Of a stretch of 64,000 nucleotides of DNA, positions 42,347 to 52,019 are shown in pieces. Within the stretch, counting starts at the first letter, position 1, and each line of letters begins with the position of its first letter. The position numbers and the translations under genes are program-made. The stretch is taken from positions 37,557-101,556 of the forward strand of contig JACWAE010000039.1 in NCBI GenBank assembly GCA_014874385.1, given 5' to 3'. The notes under the pieces were generated by a model. That model was not told where the DNA came from, did not search any database, and was given only the letters and a program-made list of their open reading frames with translations. The stretch is from Dehalococcoidia bacterium (lineage in GTDB: Bacteria > Chloroflexota > Dehalococcoidia > SZUA-161).

Positions 42347-43312
42347 TTACCCCGGTTTGCTCCATTCCTCAAATTTATAATCCCTATACCAGTCTATAAA
42401 TTTTTTAAGACCTTCTTCCAAGATACACTCAGGTTCCCACTTGAGCAGCTTTTTAGCCTGCGAAATATCGGCAATCAACCTTTGGACTTCTCCCGGCCTC
42501 GGCTCAACATGAACAGGCTTAATCTTTCCTTGCTGTCCGGTCAGCTTGATAATTCTATTGGCTAAATCTATGATTTTGACTTCCTTGCCAGTACCGAAGT
42601 TGACGGGGCTATCAAAGACTCCTTTGTAATTCAGGACTGCATCATAAGCAGACAGTGTATCCTCAATATAGGTGTAGTCTCTCGTCTGCTGGCCATCTCC
42701 ATAGACTATGGGAGGCATGCCGCTTAGAGCTCGCCTCACAAAAATGGAGATAACGCCCCCGTAGCCAGTATCCCTTTGCCTGGGGCCAAATATATTGAAC
42801 AGCCTCATGATGGCTATATCCATGCCATACGTCTGCGTATAGGCATAGCACATCCTGTCTGCGGCAATTTTACTGGCACCATACGGGTGTGGTGCATTTA
42901 GGGGATGCTTCTCGTCCATTGGCGTATATTGAGCGGTGCCATAGACTTCGCTGGTAGAGGCATGAATTACCTTTCTCACATCGTATCTTCGAGCTAACTC
43001 CAGTACATTCTGGGTTCCCGAGATATTTATATCATAAGTCAGTTTTGGCTCGATTATCGACCGATCTACATGAATCTGGGCAGCCAGATGAAATACAATC
43101 TCGACATCTGTCATGATTTTTTCCAGTAAATCGAAATCCCTGACATCTCCGTTGATTAGTTTAAAGTTTCTATAACTCAGCAAATGCCTGATATTAGTCA
43201 GGTTACCGCTCATAAAGTTATCCAGACAGATTACGGTGTTTCCCTCTTTTGCGTATTTATCGCACAAATGGCTGCCCACAAAGCCAGCGCCGCCGGTTAT
43301 TAGAATCTTCAC
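42347..43312 (-). CDS. NAD-dependent epimerase/dehydratase (SDR family)
   Basis: A 321-residue extended SDR protein. The N-terminal NAD motif is ITGGAGFVGSHL, catalytic residues are in ASTSEVYG (Ser/Thr) and YGASKIAAD (Tyr and Lys). HLAAQIHVDRSI and the RLFNIFGPRQRD block match UDP-sugar epimerases and decarboxylases/GDP-mannose dehydratases. Which nucleotide sugar it takes cannot be told. It overlaps the GT4 gene upstream by 4 bp. Confidence 0.88.
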   Translation of the reverse strand: MKILITGGAGFVGSHLCDKYAKEGNTVICLDNFMSGNLTNIRHLLSYRNFKLINGDVRDFDLLEKIMTDVEIVFHLAAQIHVDRSIIEPKLTYDINISGTQNVLELARRYDVRKVIHASTSEVYGTAQYTPMDEKHPLNAPHPYGASKIAADRMCYAYTQTYGMDIAIMRLFNIFGPRQRDTGYGGVISIFVRRALSGMPPIVYGDGQQTRDYTYIEDTLSAYDAVLNYKGVFDSPVNFGTGKEVKIIDLANRIIKLTGQQGKIKPVHVEPRPGEVQRLIADISQAKKLLKWEPECILEEGLKKFIDWYRDYKFEEWSKPG

Positions 43313-44433
43313 CTTTCACCCCCATCTATAAGCTCTTGATAAAGCTTTTCTACCTTCAGCATTTCCTTTTCGTAATCTGCTCTATTTTCTACTACCTCTC
43401 TTGCCAGCCTTCCGAACTCTGCTCTTCTCTCTTCACTTTCGAGCAGATAGCCAACCTTCGCCGCTATGGCTTCAGGGGCTTTCAGCGGAACTATGAAACC
43501 ACTCTCCCCATCCGTTATCCACTTACTAATGTCGCCGCAATCGGTGACCACAACAGGTAACCCGGATGCCATCGCCTCCAAAGTGCTAACAGCGATGCCC
43601 CCGTCTGATAGCGATGTAGATACGTAGACATCGGCCGAGGCGATATACTTAGGCAGCTCATCGTGCGGTATCCGACCGACAAATCTGATTGCGCTTGAAA
43701 CCCCTAGAGATCTGGCTAAATTTTTCAGGTAATCCCTCTGCTCACCGTCCCCGCCGATGATGAGCTTTGCCTCAGGAACCCGTCTTATAACTACAGGCAT
43801 GGCTTTAACTAATGATTCCACATCATAGATTGGTTTTAACATTCTAACAGAAATTATGGTTGGCGAGATAGCCAGCCCCAGTTCGTCCTTCAATCTGTGC
43901 TCTCTTTGGTTTGGATTGAACTTCTGTGTATCCACCCCATGATAGATAAGCCTGATCTTACCCACATTTGCACCCAGTCTTACCATTTCCTCCCTTGTAT
44001 TCTCTCCGTCGCAAGTTATCAGGTCTGCTTTCTTGAGGCTATACCCAGTCAAAAATCGGCGAATTCCGTTTTGCTTGGCATCGATCAGTATATCGCTTCC
44101 CCATGCTGTCAGTACAAGGGGATGAAAACCAGACGCAACGGCAAGGTATGCTGGAACTCCTATATAGTGCGCATTTAGAACATCCGGCCTTATTTCCCTT
44201 ACCAACCTTCGAACCTGGGGAAGCCACAATGCCCCGCTGAGGTAGGCAGATACCCGCCACAATTCTGGAACTAACTTGACCAGGAGATGCATCTGTATTC
44301 TACTATCAAAACCTTCATACCCCTCGGTGAATCTAGAGGAAATCAGATGTACTTCGTGTCCCCTGCCAGCGAAGTAATCCACCCATCGCTTCGTGTGTGT
44401 ACTAGTACCGTCTGCAATAAAACAAAGCCTCAA
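43309..44433 (-). CDS. Glycosyltransferase family 4 protein
   Basis: A 374-residue GT-B enzyme. The acceptor-side start is LCFIADGTSTHTKRWVDYFA. The donor domain has LIIGGDGEQRDYLKNLARSL, IRFVGRIPHDELPKYIASAD and the E-x7-E motif in STLEAMASGLPVVVTDCGD. TTG start. Overlaps the downstream epimerase by 4 bp and follows another GT4 gene. Confidence 0.87.
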   Translation of the reverse strand: MRLCFIADGTSTHTKRWVDYFAGRGHEVHLISSRFTEGYEGFDSRIQMHLLVKLVPELWRVSAYLSGALWLPQVRRLVREIRPDVLNAHYIGVPAYLAVASGFHPLVLTAWGSDILIDAKQNGIRRFLTGYSLKKADLITCDGENTREEMVRLGANVGKIRLIYHGVDTQKFNPNQREHRLKDELGLAISPTIISVRMLKPIYDVESLVKAMPVVIRRVPEAKLIIGGDGEQRDYLKNLARSLGVSSAIRFVGRIPHDELPKYIASADVYVSTSLSDGGIAVSTLEAMASGLPVVVTDCGDISKWITDGESGFIVPLKAPEAIAAKVGYLLESEERRAEFGRLAREVVENRADYEKEMLKVEKLYQELIDGGER

Positions 44434-44468
44434 TTAGCTACTCCGCCAACGCTAGTTATAGCCCAAAT

Positions 44469-45662
44469 CTAGGAGATCTCCTCATAGACTTTTAGCAGTT
44501 TCTCAGCTTGCCTGGTAAAATTGTACTTATCCTGTGCCGCCCTGAGTGCATTTCGCGCCATTTCCAATTTGATATTTTCATGTCTGTAAAGATACTCTAT
44601 GGCATCGGCAATCTCTTCAGGTTTAGTCGGGTCTACGAGCATGCCGCATTTCTCCTCGCTGATTATCCGGGCCATCTCAGGGAAATTGCTGGCAATTGTG
44701 GGTATGCCGGCTGCAAGGTTTTCAAAGAGCTTGTTGGGCAATCCTCCTCTGTTGTTCGGTGTAGGCTGGAACAATATAAGCCCGGCATCCGAGCATTTCA
44801 ACATCCGCATCATTTCGGTATAGCTAACAAACCCTGTAAATAGAAACTGCCTCTCCAATCCACTCTTGGCCACCAGTTTCTTTATATATTCACCATATGA
44901 TACATCTGGTACACTCTTGCCAATTATTATGAATCTTAACTTCTCGATTCCCCTTTTGTTAACAAGTATATCCGCTGCCTCAATCAATTGCTCATAACCC
45001 CTTATTGGAGTAATGTTACCCTGATAGGCAACTCGGAAGTCGCCGTCCGTGTCGGCGTTTATCCGATCAGTGCAAACTGCGGCATCTTCCAGTAGCTCCT
45101 GGCAGTTAAATATAGACTCAGACCTGATACCTCTTTTCTCAAATTTAGTTTTTATAGCTTCGTTAACACTTATAACCTGGTCGACAAAGCATCCTGTAAA
45201 AACGGCCTCGGCAAAACCGATCAGCTTCCCAAGCAGTTTTCCATAGCCTTCCTCTACGAAGAGAGGATAGTCCTCATGTGAATCATATATTAACTTTACT
45301 CTATTAAGGCTAATGAGTTTCAAGAGTACGCCGCAGGGCAAGGTGTCGAAGTCGTTACAGTGACATATGTCCACCTTGTTTCTTCTCATATCTAGAGCTG
45401 CCGGAATATTGTACAGAAGATAATCTAAGAGGAATTTTTTGAACAGTCTATTGCTGCCTCCGGGAGCGGCAATGTACTTTGCCGTAACGCCTTCGCCCTG
45501 ATGTTCATTATCCCTGGATTCCATGGGGGTATAAGCAATAACCCTGTAGCCACCTGATACCAACGCACGAGCGGTTCGCTGCACCCTCTGGTCAAGCCAG
45601 AAGTTATGCCTTGCTCCTAATATGAGGGCTACACGCTTCGCCTCGAGGGGCCTAGTTTTCAT
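44469..45662 (-). CDS. Glycosyltransferase family 4 protein
   Basis: A 397-residue GT-B enzyme. The N-terminal domain contains [20 protein letters not shown], the donor domain contains [20 protein letters not shown] and [20 protein letters not shown], and the nucleotide-sugar motif is [20 protein letters not shown]. Its start overlaps the stop of the aminotransferase upstream by 4 bp. Confidence 0.85.
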   Translation of the reverse strand: MKTRPLEAKRVALILGARHNFWLDQRVQRTARALVSGGYRVIAYTPMESRDNEHQGEGVTAKYIAAPGGSNRLFKKFLLDYLLYNIPAALDMRRNKVDICHCNDFDTLPCGVLLKLISLNRVKLIYDSHEDYPLFVEEGYGKLLGKLIGFAEAVFTGCFVDQVISVNEAIKTKFEKRGIRSESIFNCQELLEDAAVCTDRINADTDGDFRVAYQGNITPIRGYEQLIEAADILVNKRGIEKLRFIIIGKSVPDVSYGEYIKKLVAKSGLERQFLFTGFVSYTEMMRMLKCSDAGLILFQPTPNNRGGLPNKLFENLAAGIPTIASNFPEMARIISEEKCGMLVDPTKPEEIADAIEYLYRHENIKLEMARNALRAAQDKYNFTRQAEKLLKVYEEIS

Positions 45663-46816
45663 GCTAGTTTTGGGATAGAGGCTTTTTGTTTAAAGAAGGT
45701 ACTGACTTCCTGAGCGATATATTCTATCTCGTGGCGCTCCAATTCCGGGAACATGGGCAAGCTGATTATCCTCTTTGCCAATTTCTCCGCTACGGGGAAG
45801 CTACCCACTTTGTAACCCAAGTGCCTGTATGCTTTCTGCAAGTGGATGGGAATAGGGTAATGAATCTGTGCCCCGATTCCTCTGGCATTCAAGTGCTCGA
45901 TTAGTTTATCTCTGATACTGTCCTCCACCTGAATCACATAGAGATGATAGACATGCTTCGCCCAACTCATTCCCTTCGGCGTAGTAACTAGGCCCTTATT
46001 TACTAAATCCTTCAGGTAATCATTGTAAAGCCTGGCATTGCCCCGTCTCTTCTCATTCCACTCATTTAACTGTCGCAGCTTCACTCCTAATACCGCAGCC
46101 TGTATTTCATCCAAGCGGGAATTATAACCTATAATTTCATGATAGTACTTCTTTGACGAGCCATGATCCCTAAGCAGTCTGATTCGCTCTGCCAGCTCGA
46201 CTTTATTTGTTACCACTGCTCCGCCGTCTCCGTAAGCCCCCAGGTTCTTACCGGGGTAAAAGCTGAATGCCGCAATATCCCCCAAAGACCCAACTCTTCG
46301 GCTCCGGCATTCAGCACCGTGAGCCTGGCAAGCATCCTCGACAACCTTTATGTTACGCATTTTGGCAATTTGTAGAATGGCATCCATTTCTGATGACTGC
46401 CCGTAGAGATGCACAGGGATGATTGCTCGCGTCTTTGTTGTGATTGCTCTTTCAATCTGTGATACGTCTATATTGTAGGACTCCGGGTCAACGTCAACCA
46501 GAACAGGCTGGGCACCGACATGGGAAATGGCTGCAACGGTAGCTATAAAGGTGTTCGGGGTAGTTATGACCTCATTTCCCCTCCCGACGCCCAGTGCCAG
46601 CAATGCTAGAGACAGAGCATCCGTCCCGGAGCTCACACCGATAGCATGCTCTGCACCGCAAAAAGCGGCAAACTCCTTTTCAAATTCCTTAACCTCGGAG
46701 CCCAGGATGAAAGCAGCGCTCTTTAAAACACCATTGATTTTTTCTTCTATCTCGGTTTTGATCGAAGCATATTGCCTTTTTAAGTCAACGAGAGGTATCG
46801 CCCTTGGTTTATCCAA
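45659..46816 (-). CDS. DegT/DnrJ/EryC1 aminotransferase (second WbpE-like)
   Basis: A 385-residue PLP enzyme of the same GAYGDGG subtype as the wbpE-type gene at 31938 (PLP Lys in [16 protein letters not shown]). [17 protein letters not shown] and [11 protein letters not shown] are the other signature pieces. It is followed, in upstream order, by an acyltransferase and a Gfo/Idh gene, so the trio mirrors WbpB-D-E. Likely makes a 3-amino sugar distinct from the first set. Confidence 0.86.
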   Translation of the reverse strand: MDKPRAIPLVDLKRQYASIKTEIEEKINGVLKSAAFILGSEVKEFEKEFAAFCGAEHAIGVSSGTDALSLALLALGVGRGNEVITTPNTFIATVAAISHVGAQPVLVDVDPESYNIDVSQIERAITTKTRAIIPVHLYGQSSEMDAILQIAKMRNIKVVEDACQAHGAECRSRRVGSLGDIAAFSFYPGKNLGAYGDGGAVVTNKVELAERIRLLRDHGSSKKYYHEIIGYNSRLDEIQAAVLGVKLRQLNEWNEKRRGNARLYNDYLKDLVNKGLVTTPKGMSWAKHVYHLYVIQVEDSIRDKLIEHLNARGIGAQIHYPIPIHLQKAYRHLGYKVGSFPVAEKLAKRIISLPMFPELERHEIEYIAQEVSTFFKQKASIPKLA

Positions 46817-46839
46817 TGACTGGGTCTCCGATCTTTCTT

Positions 46840-47523
46840 TCAGGTGCCTAAAAGTTCATCTGATGTAAGCTGTCGTTTGAATCTTGCCGGAATTCCCATT
46901 ACTAACGATCTCGGTTCCACATTCTTCGTCACAACCGAGTTGGCCCCTACGATCGCATTCTCCCCGATTTCGACGCCCGGGAGGATGCATGCTCCTTGGC
47001 CAATGGTGGCAAATCTTCGCACAAGCGGGCCTTTCCCAGACCAGTCGCCCTCTATGGCGGATGGTTTGCGCCCCATTAGATTATCGTTAGCTGTGGTAAC
47101 CAGCATCCCTATGAACACATCATCCTCAATTATCATGTTACCTGTTAGATGTGTATTATCCATCACTTTTACCCGGTCACCAATCCTCGTGTTGTAATTG
47201 ATGGTCACCCCCATCGCAATCACACAGAAGGAACCGATACGGCATCCTTCACGCATGCAAGCAGTATCGCATATCATTGTGTTGTTCTTTATTTCTACAT
47301 CAGCGTAGATGACAGCATTAGCACCAACTATGCAATTGTCGGCAATCCTGACGGGAGCCAATGAGGTTGTCTCAACTCTGCGTGTTGTCGCCCCAGTAGA
47401 TAAGGGGGGCCGACCAATCACAGCACCTGGAAATATTGTAACGTTGTCACCTAGAATGACATTCGGGAAAAGAACAGCACCTTCGTATATCTCACAGTTC
47501 TTACCCTGTGTGAAACCATGCAT
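46840..47523 (-). CDS. Left-handed beta-helix acetyltransferase (second WbpD-like)
   Basis: A 227-residue hexapeptide-repeat acyltransferase ([37 protein letters not shown]). A His for catalysis is probably in the DNTHLTG turn. It sits between the Gfo/Idh and DegT genes of the second triad and probably N-acetylates the amino sugar made there. Confidence 0.82.
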   Translation of the reverse strand: MHGFTQGKNCEIYEGAVLFPNVILGDNVTIFPGAVIGRPPLSTGATTRRVETTSLAPVRIADNCIVGANAVIYADVEIKNNTMICDTACMREGCRIGSFCVIAMGVTINYNTRIGDRVKVMDNTHLTGNMIIEDDVFIGMLVTTANDNLMGRKPSAIEGDWSGKGPLVRRFATIGQGACILPGVEIGENAIVGANSVVTKNVEPRSLVMGIPARFKRQLTSDELLGT

Positions 47524-47604
47524 TAGTTAGCGCCTTCCTTTCCCCATCTCTTAATTTCGAAGTCCTGAAACAGCTCTGAAACCAAGGAAAATTGGGTGAG
47601 GGTC

Positions 47605-48633
47605 TCATAATTTGACCTCCCTTCCGCCTTCCTTGAGTGAAATATCACCGGCCTCGAGGACCTTCACAATCGCCAGCCCGAAGGCAGCGTCGGTTAGAGG
47701 CTTTTCGCCCTTCAGAATACAATCCACAAAGTGTTCTGCTTCCACCAATAGAGCCTCTCTCTGGCCCAACCTCGGCAGGTTTATATCCCCTAGCCTGTAG
47801 GTAGGCTGAAGAGGGTTTTCCTTGTCATAGTCGAACTCGATGCCGCTATCGTAGACCTTTATCTTCTCGGTTGGCTCCACATCATCATAGATTATCATCT
47901 TTTTACTTCCACCTATGATGATCCGCCTTATCTTAACCGGAGACAGCCAGCTCACATGGATATGGGCTATGATACCACTCTTATATCTCAGGGTCATATA
48001 CGCTATGCATGCGATTTTGTTATTACTGAAATCTCTGCCCAGTACCGATACGCTGACCGGTTCTTCTTTCATCAAGTATTGGGCGATGGAGATATCGTGA
48101 GGAGCCAAGTCCCAGATAACATTTACGTCGGGGCGGAACAGCCCTAAGTTAATCCTCACCGAATCAAAATAATATAATTCCCCAATCTCACCCCTGGAGA
48201 TTAACTCTTTTGCCTTCCTCACACTGCCGGTATAAAGGAAGGTATGATCTACCATTAATATCTTCCCTTGGCTCTGTGAGATTTTCATCAGGTCTTCCGC
48301 TTCCTTAACATTTGCGCAAAGCGGCTTTTCGACCAATACGTGTTTTCCTTTTTCGAGGGCGTACTTAGCCAGCTCGTAATGAGATACAACTGGTGTAGCT
48401 ATGGCGATTGCGTCTATATCTTTGGAACTCACTAGATCCTCATATCTCGTGGTAACTTCGACGTAGGGATATCTTCTCTTAATAGGTTTAAGCCTTCCCT
48501 CATCCGAATCGCAAGCCATCGCTACATAGCAGTTGCTTACTTCGCTGAAATTCCTCACCAGATTCGGGCCCCAATAGCCCAGACCCACTATTCCTATATT
48601 GACCCTCTTCCCCGATGACATGCTCAGCTCCAT
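47605..48633 (-). CDS. Gfo/Idh/MocA oxidoreductase (second WbpB-like)
   Basis: A 342-residue NAD-dependent dehydrogenase with IGIVGLGYWGPNLVRNFSEV at the N-terminus and HVLVEKPLCANVKEAEDLMK. Clearly paralogous to the WbpB-type gene at 30179 (shared GYWG-x-NLVRNF, DLAPHDISI, HIHVSWL). A Met four codons in (before SSGKRVN) could be the start. No second UDP-sugar 6-dehydrogenase accompanies it, so it may share the WbpA product or act on another sugar. Confidence 0.84.
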   Translation of the reverse strand: MELSMSSGKRVNIGIVGLGYWGPNLVRNFSEVSNCYVAMACDSDEGRLKPIKRRYPYVEVTTRYEDLVSSKDIDAIAIATPVVSHYELAKYALEKGKHVLVEKPLCANVKEAEDLMKISQSQGKILMVDHTFLYTGSVRKAKELISRGEIGELYYFDSVRINLGLFRPDVNVIWDLAPHDISIAQYLMKEEPVSVSVLGRDFSNNKIACIAYMTLRYKSGIIAHIHVSWLSPVKIRRIIIGGSKKMIIYDDVEPTEKIKVYDSGIEFDYDKENPLQPTYRLGDINLPRLGQREALLVEAEHFVDCILKGEKPLTDAAFGLAIVKVLEAGDISLKEGGREVKL

Positions 48634-48644
48634 AAAGGCAAAAT

Positions 48645-49832
48645 CTAGGATGCGGCTTGCAACAGCACCTGTTCCAGCATAGATGCGCTATTCGACCAGG
48701 TATAGGAACTCTGGATAATTTTCCTTCCCTGCGATCCCATTTCAAACCTGATCTGAGGATTATTATACAACATGAGTATTCTATCATAATACTCTTCTGC
48801 AGTAGAAGCATACGCAACGATGCCTTCGGGCATGGTTGTTTTCTGAGTTGAGATAACCGGCTTCTCGCAGGCCAGGTACTCAGCCAGTTTAAGTGGACAG
48901 TATCCATCCTCTCCAGCATCCATACCCTTGTGTTTAGCAAAGGGGATGAGACAGACATCCATGCAGGAAATATATTCCGGCACTAGCCTATAGGGCACAG
49001 TGCCTGTGAAGATGGTTTTATCCAAAACCCCAAATTTTCGCGCCGAATTCTTAATTTTGTCCAGACCACCCTCTTCCCCCACAATTAATATCCGGATATC
49101 TGGCTGCTGAGCACTTAATCGGCTGATAGCCGCAAAAACAGGCTCGAACTCAACCCACTCCCGCATTGTGCCTACAAAGCCAACTACAAAGTCGTTTCCG
49201 ATGCTCAGTTTTTCTCTCAAGGTCTGCGATTGGCGCGGAGAGAATAGTTCGACATCAACGCCATTACGGATAACGACCGCTTTATCAGATGGAGCCGGAT
49301 ATAAAGCCTGGATATTCGTATCTACGAAGGTTACTTTTCTAGCAATCCCTATGTTCTTGGTAAGCATTATCTTGCCAATGAATTTACCCGCAGGTCTCGC
49401 GATCCAGGGTATCTGAGGTGATACCCCGATCATTTGGGGTAGGTCATCAGCAATATCATAAACAGTATTAACACCTATAGTGCGCAATCTTCTGGCAACA
49501 AAATAGCCAGAGATCAAGCTGCTGTAATTGAGGTGGACATCAAAACCAAAGGAATTAATATTTCCTAAGATTTTGCCGATAGATACAACCGATGTTAGTT
49601 CCTGTAAAATAGGGCTGATTTTCCGCTGGGTGAAGTATTCCGTATGAACGCCCTCCGTGACATCCTCAAGCCCCTGAGTATATACTTTGGTATCGGTCTG
49701 CCCAGCCTTCCACCAATCATTAACGCTCAGAACATTGATATCGTGGCTCTTCCTGAGATACCTTATGAACTCATGGAGTCGCGTATGGGGGCCCTTTTTC
49801 AAGTCTACTATCGAAGTTATCAGTATCCTCAT
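48645..49832 (-). CDS. Glycosyltransferase family 4-like protein
   Basis: A 395-residue GT-B enzyme. The acceptor domain begins RILITSIVDLKKGPHTRLHE. The donor domain shows FVVGFVGTMREWVEFEPVFA, IRILIVGEEGG, and a nucleotide-sugar motif in CPLKLAEYLACEKPVISTQ. It lies 11 bp upstream of the Gfo/Idh gene in the same minus-strand run. Confidence 0.83.
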   Translation of the reverse strand: MRILITSIVDLKKGPHTRLHEFIRYLRKSHDINVLSVNDWWKAGQTDTKVYTQGLEDVTEGVHTEYFTQRKISPILQELTSVVSIGKILGNINSFGFDVHLNYSSLISGYFVARRLRTIGVNTVYDIADDLPQMIGVSPQIPWIARPAGKFIGKIMLTKNIGIARKVTFVDTNIQALYPAPSDKAVVIRNGVDVELFSPRQSQTLREKLSIGNDFVVGFVGTMREWVEFEPVFAAISRLSAQQPDIRILIVGEEGGLDKIKNSARKFGVLDKTIFTGTVPYRLVPEYISCMDVCLIPFAKHKGMDAGEDGYCPLKLAEYLACEKPVISTQKTTMPEGIVAYASTAEEYYDRILMLYNNPQIRFEMGSQGRKIIQSSYTWSNSASMLEQVLLQAAS

Positions 49833-49949
49833 TTTAATACGTTCTAGGTAAACTTGACTCCAATGAAATCGATTATGGCCCGCTACTAGCCAAACTAAAG
49901 CTGGTATTTAACAAAATGTGGACGAGGACGGTCATACTGATTTCAGGGC

Positions 49950-50993
49950 TTAGCTCTTTCCTATGCCACGTTCTTCGCTAGGTTGATAGCCCTTTACTTC
50001 CTTTACAAGCTGAGCAGTCTCTCCGCGGACTAGTTCTTTCATTGCCTGCAGCATTAGTGCAGCAAATATTGCCAGCAGTCCTGCCAGGCAAAGCAGAATT
50101 GTACCCAAAGCATTTCCAACAGCCAATGCGTGAGTGTCGCTGTAGACCGCCAATACACGCGCGCCTAACACAAGGCCAGCTACCAGGAGCGCAAGCCCAG
50201 GCAATCCAAACAACAGCAGTGGCTGCCTAAGGCTGAACAGCACCAGAACCCTACTTAAAACATTTATGCCGTGTCCCAGAGGGCTCCTCTTGGACTTCCC
50301 CATATAAGAAACCTCTATGGGCACTTCAGCAACCTTGAGACCAGCTTTGTTTATGGCAAACTGCATCTCGGAACCTACTGACATACCGCTTTCAGATAGA
50401 TCCAGTTCTTTGAGAGCTTTGGCGGAGTATGCCCTGAACCCGCTCTGGGAATCGGTAACCTTCTGCCCGGATCCCAGGTTAGTAAAAGCAGTTAGCACAC
50501 GTTGGCCCTGACGGCGGAAAAAAGGTGGTTTATTGATCTCTCCCAGGAATCGAGAGCCTATTACAATGTCTGCCTCGCCATTTAGAATAGGGGCCACCAG
50601 TTTCGGTATATCTCTCGGGTCATGTTGCCCATCCCCATCAAGGATTACGAGTACATCTGCTTCAAGTTCTCTCCCCTTTGACAGTGCGTTGCGGATAGCA
50701 ACTCCATAACCCCGATTTTGGCCATGCTGGTAGACTGATGCCCCCGCCACCATGGCAATCTCAGCAGTAGCATCAGTGGATCCATCATCGATTACTATGA
50801 CACTATCAACAAACTGCTTTGTCTTGATTACCACACTTCCGATACACCGTTCCTCGTTCAAACAGGGAATGGCAGCGATGATCTTAGGCTTATGCGGTAA
50901 TTTCTTATCTTGCGTAAGGTCTTGTTTCAAGATCGATTTGCCTCTACTATACTTGATCAGACGTATTGTAGCATGCAGTCGTAGTTTTGACAA
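49950..50993 (-). CDS. GT2 glycosyltransferase, dolichyl/polyprenyl-phosphate type, with two C-terminal TM helices
   Basis: A 347-residue GT-A enzyme. The N-terminal domain contains IIAAIPCLNEERCIGSVVIK, the DxD region ILDGDGQHDPRDIPKL and the EVPIEVSYM strand, matching DPM1/GtrB-like polyprenyl-phosphate sugar transferases. Two hydrophobic helices (about 265-290 and 300-325) anchor it. It likely loads a hexose on a lipid carrier. TTG start. The first 35 residues are poorly conserved, so a later start is possible. Confidence 0.85.
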   Translation of the reverse strand: MSKLRLHATIRLIKYSRGKSILKQDLTQDKKLPHKPKIIAAIPCLNEERCIGSVVIKTKQFVDSVIVIDDGSTDATAEIAMVAGASVYQHGQNRGYGVAIRNALSKGRELEADVLVILDGDGQHDPRDIPKLVAPILNGEADIVIGSRFLGEINKPPFFRRQGQRVLTAFTNLGSGQKVTDSQSGFRAYSAKALKELDLSESGMSVGSEMQFAINKAGLKVAEVPIEVSYMGKSKRSPLGHGINVLSRVLVLFSLRQPLLLFGLPGLALLVAGLVLGARVLAVYSDTHALAVGNALGTILLCLAGLLAIFAALMLQAMKELVRGETAQLVKEVKGYQPSEERGIGKS

Positions 50994-51139
50994 ACACCGC
51001 TACTTCAATTAAGCTGATACCCGCAACCGACTTTTTGAACTACATTTCCACCGAAACATTAGGACTAGCCATTACAGATGTTAATTTTTAATGCATGTTA
51101 AAAGAATCCTGAAAACAATACTGCTCGTAGGAGCATAAA

Positions 51140-51922
51140 TTGACTAATAGCAAAGTACAAAGAGGACAAGCCTCCGAGGAAGCGAACTTCCACAATAAGC
51201 GTTTCCGGGGCGAACGCACGGCTATCAGTTGGGTAGAGAGATTGGTTTTATCACTCTATCCCCAGATGCCGAGCTTAACTGATAAGATATTAACAGCTTC
51301 GGGTCAGGTCAGCGGTAAGCGTGTATGTGAAATTGGATGTGGTAGTGGCGGACTGACACGGGAATTAGCAAGTAGGGGCGCTTATGTTTCGGCTTCAGAC
51401 GTATCAGCCGAAGCCGTCAAGCTTGCGCGAAAAATAAACGAAGAGTTTATTCCAAAACAAGTAGATGTGAACGTAATGGATGCCTGCAATCTCCTTTACA
51501 ACAATGAATCATTCGACTTGGTAGTAGGTATATCAGTATTGCATCATGTCGATATCGATAAAGCAACCAGGGAGGTCAACAGAATACTGAAACCAGGCGG
51601 TAAAGCCGTCTTCGTCGAGCCTCTGGCTCATAATCCCATCTCTAATCTATGGAGAAAGCTAAGCCCTAGCGCTAGAACTCCCGATGAGCGGCCTTTATCA
51701 TACTCTGAGCTTTCAAAAATAGGCGAGCAATTTAGTTCAGTGAGACGTCAAGAGTTCGCCTTACTGACGCTTTTGAGCTCATTTGTTTATCTAATCACCC
51801 ACAGCCATAAAGCCAAGAAGAGAAGCACTGACCTCTTAGCTAGACTAGAGCCTGCATTCCTGAAGATATTCAAGCCCTTAAGAAGATACAGCGGGGCGAT
51901 TCTAATCGAGTTTACAAAATAG
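51140..51922 (+). CDS. Class I SAM-dependent methyltransferase
   Basis: A 260-residue methyltransferase. Motif I is VCEIGCGSGGLTRELASRG, post-I is SASDVSAEA, motif II FDLVVGISVLHHVD and motif III LKPGGKAVFVEPL. TTG start with TAGGAG upstream. Convergent with STT3. Substrate unknown; the setting suggests a glycan or its lipid carrier. Confidence 0.85.
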   Translation: MTNSKVQRGQASEEANFHNKRFRGERTAISWVERLVLSLYPQMPSLTDKILTASGQVSGKRVCEIGCGSGGLTRELASRGAYVSASDVSAEAVKLARKINEEFIPKQVDVNVMDACNLLYNNESFDLVVGISVLHHVDIDKATREVNRILKPGGKAVFVEPLAHNPISNLWRKLSPSARTPDERPLSYSELSKIGEQFSSVRRQEFALLTLLSSFVYLITHSHKAKKRSTDLLARLEPAFLKIFKPLRRYSGAILIEFTK

Positions 51923-52019
51923 ATTGACTGCTTACTTGCCTAATATTGAATGGCCGCATTCAAGGCATCCTTCAAAGTCTCCATATTAAAATACGCTCGA
52001 CCTATGCTCAGAGCATTGT

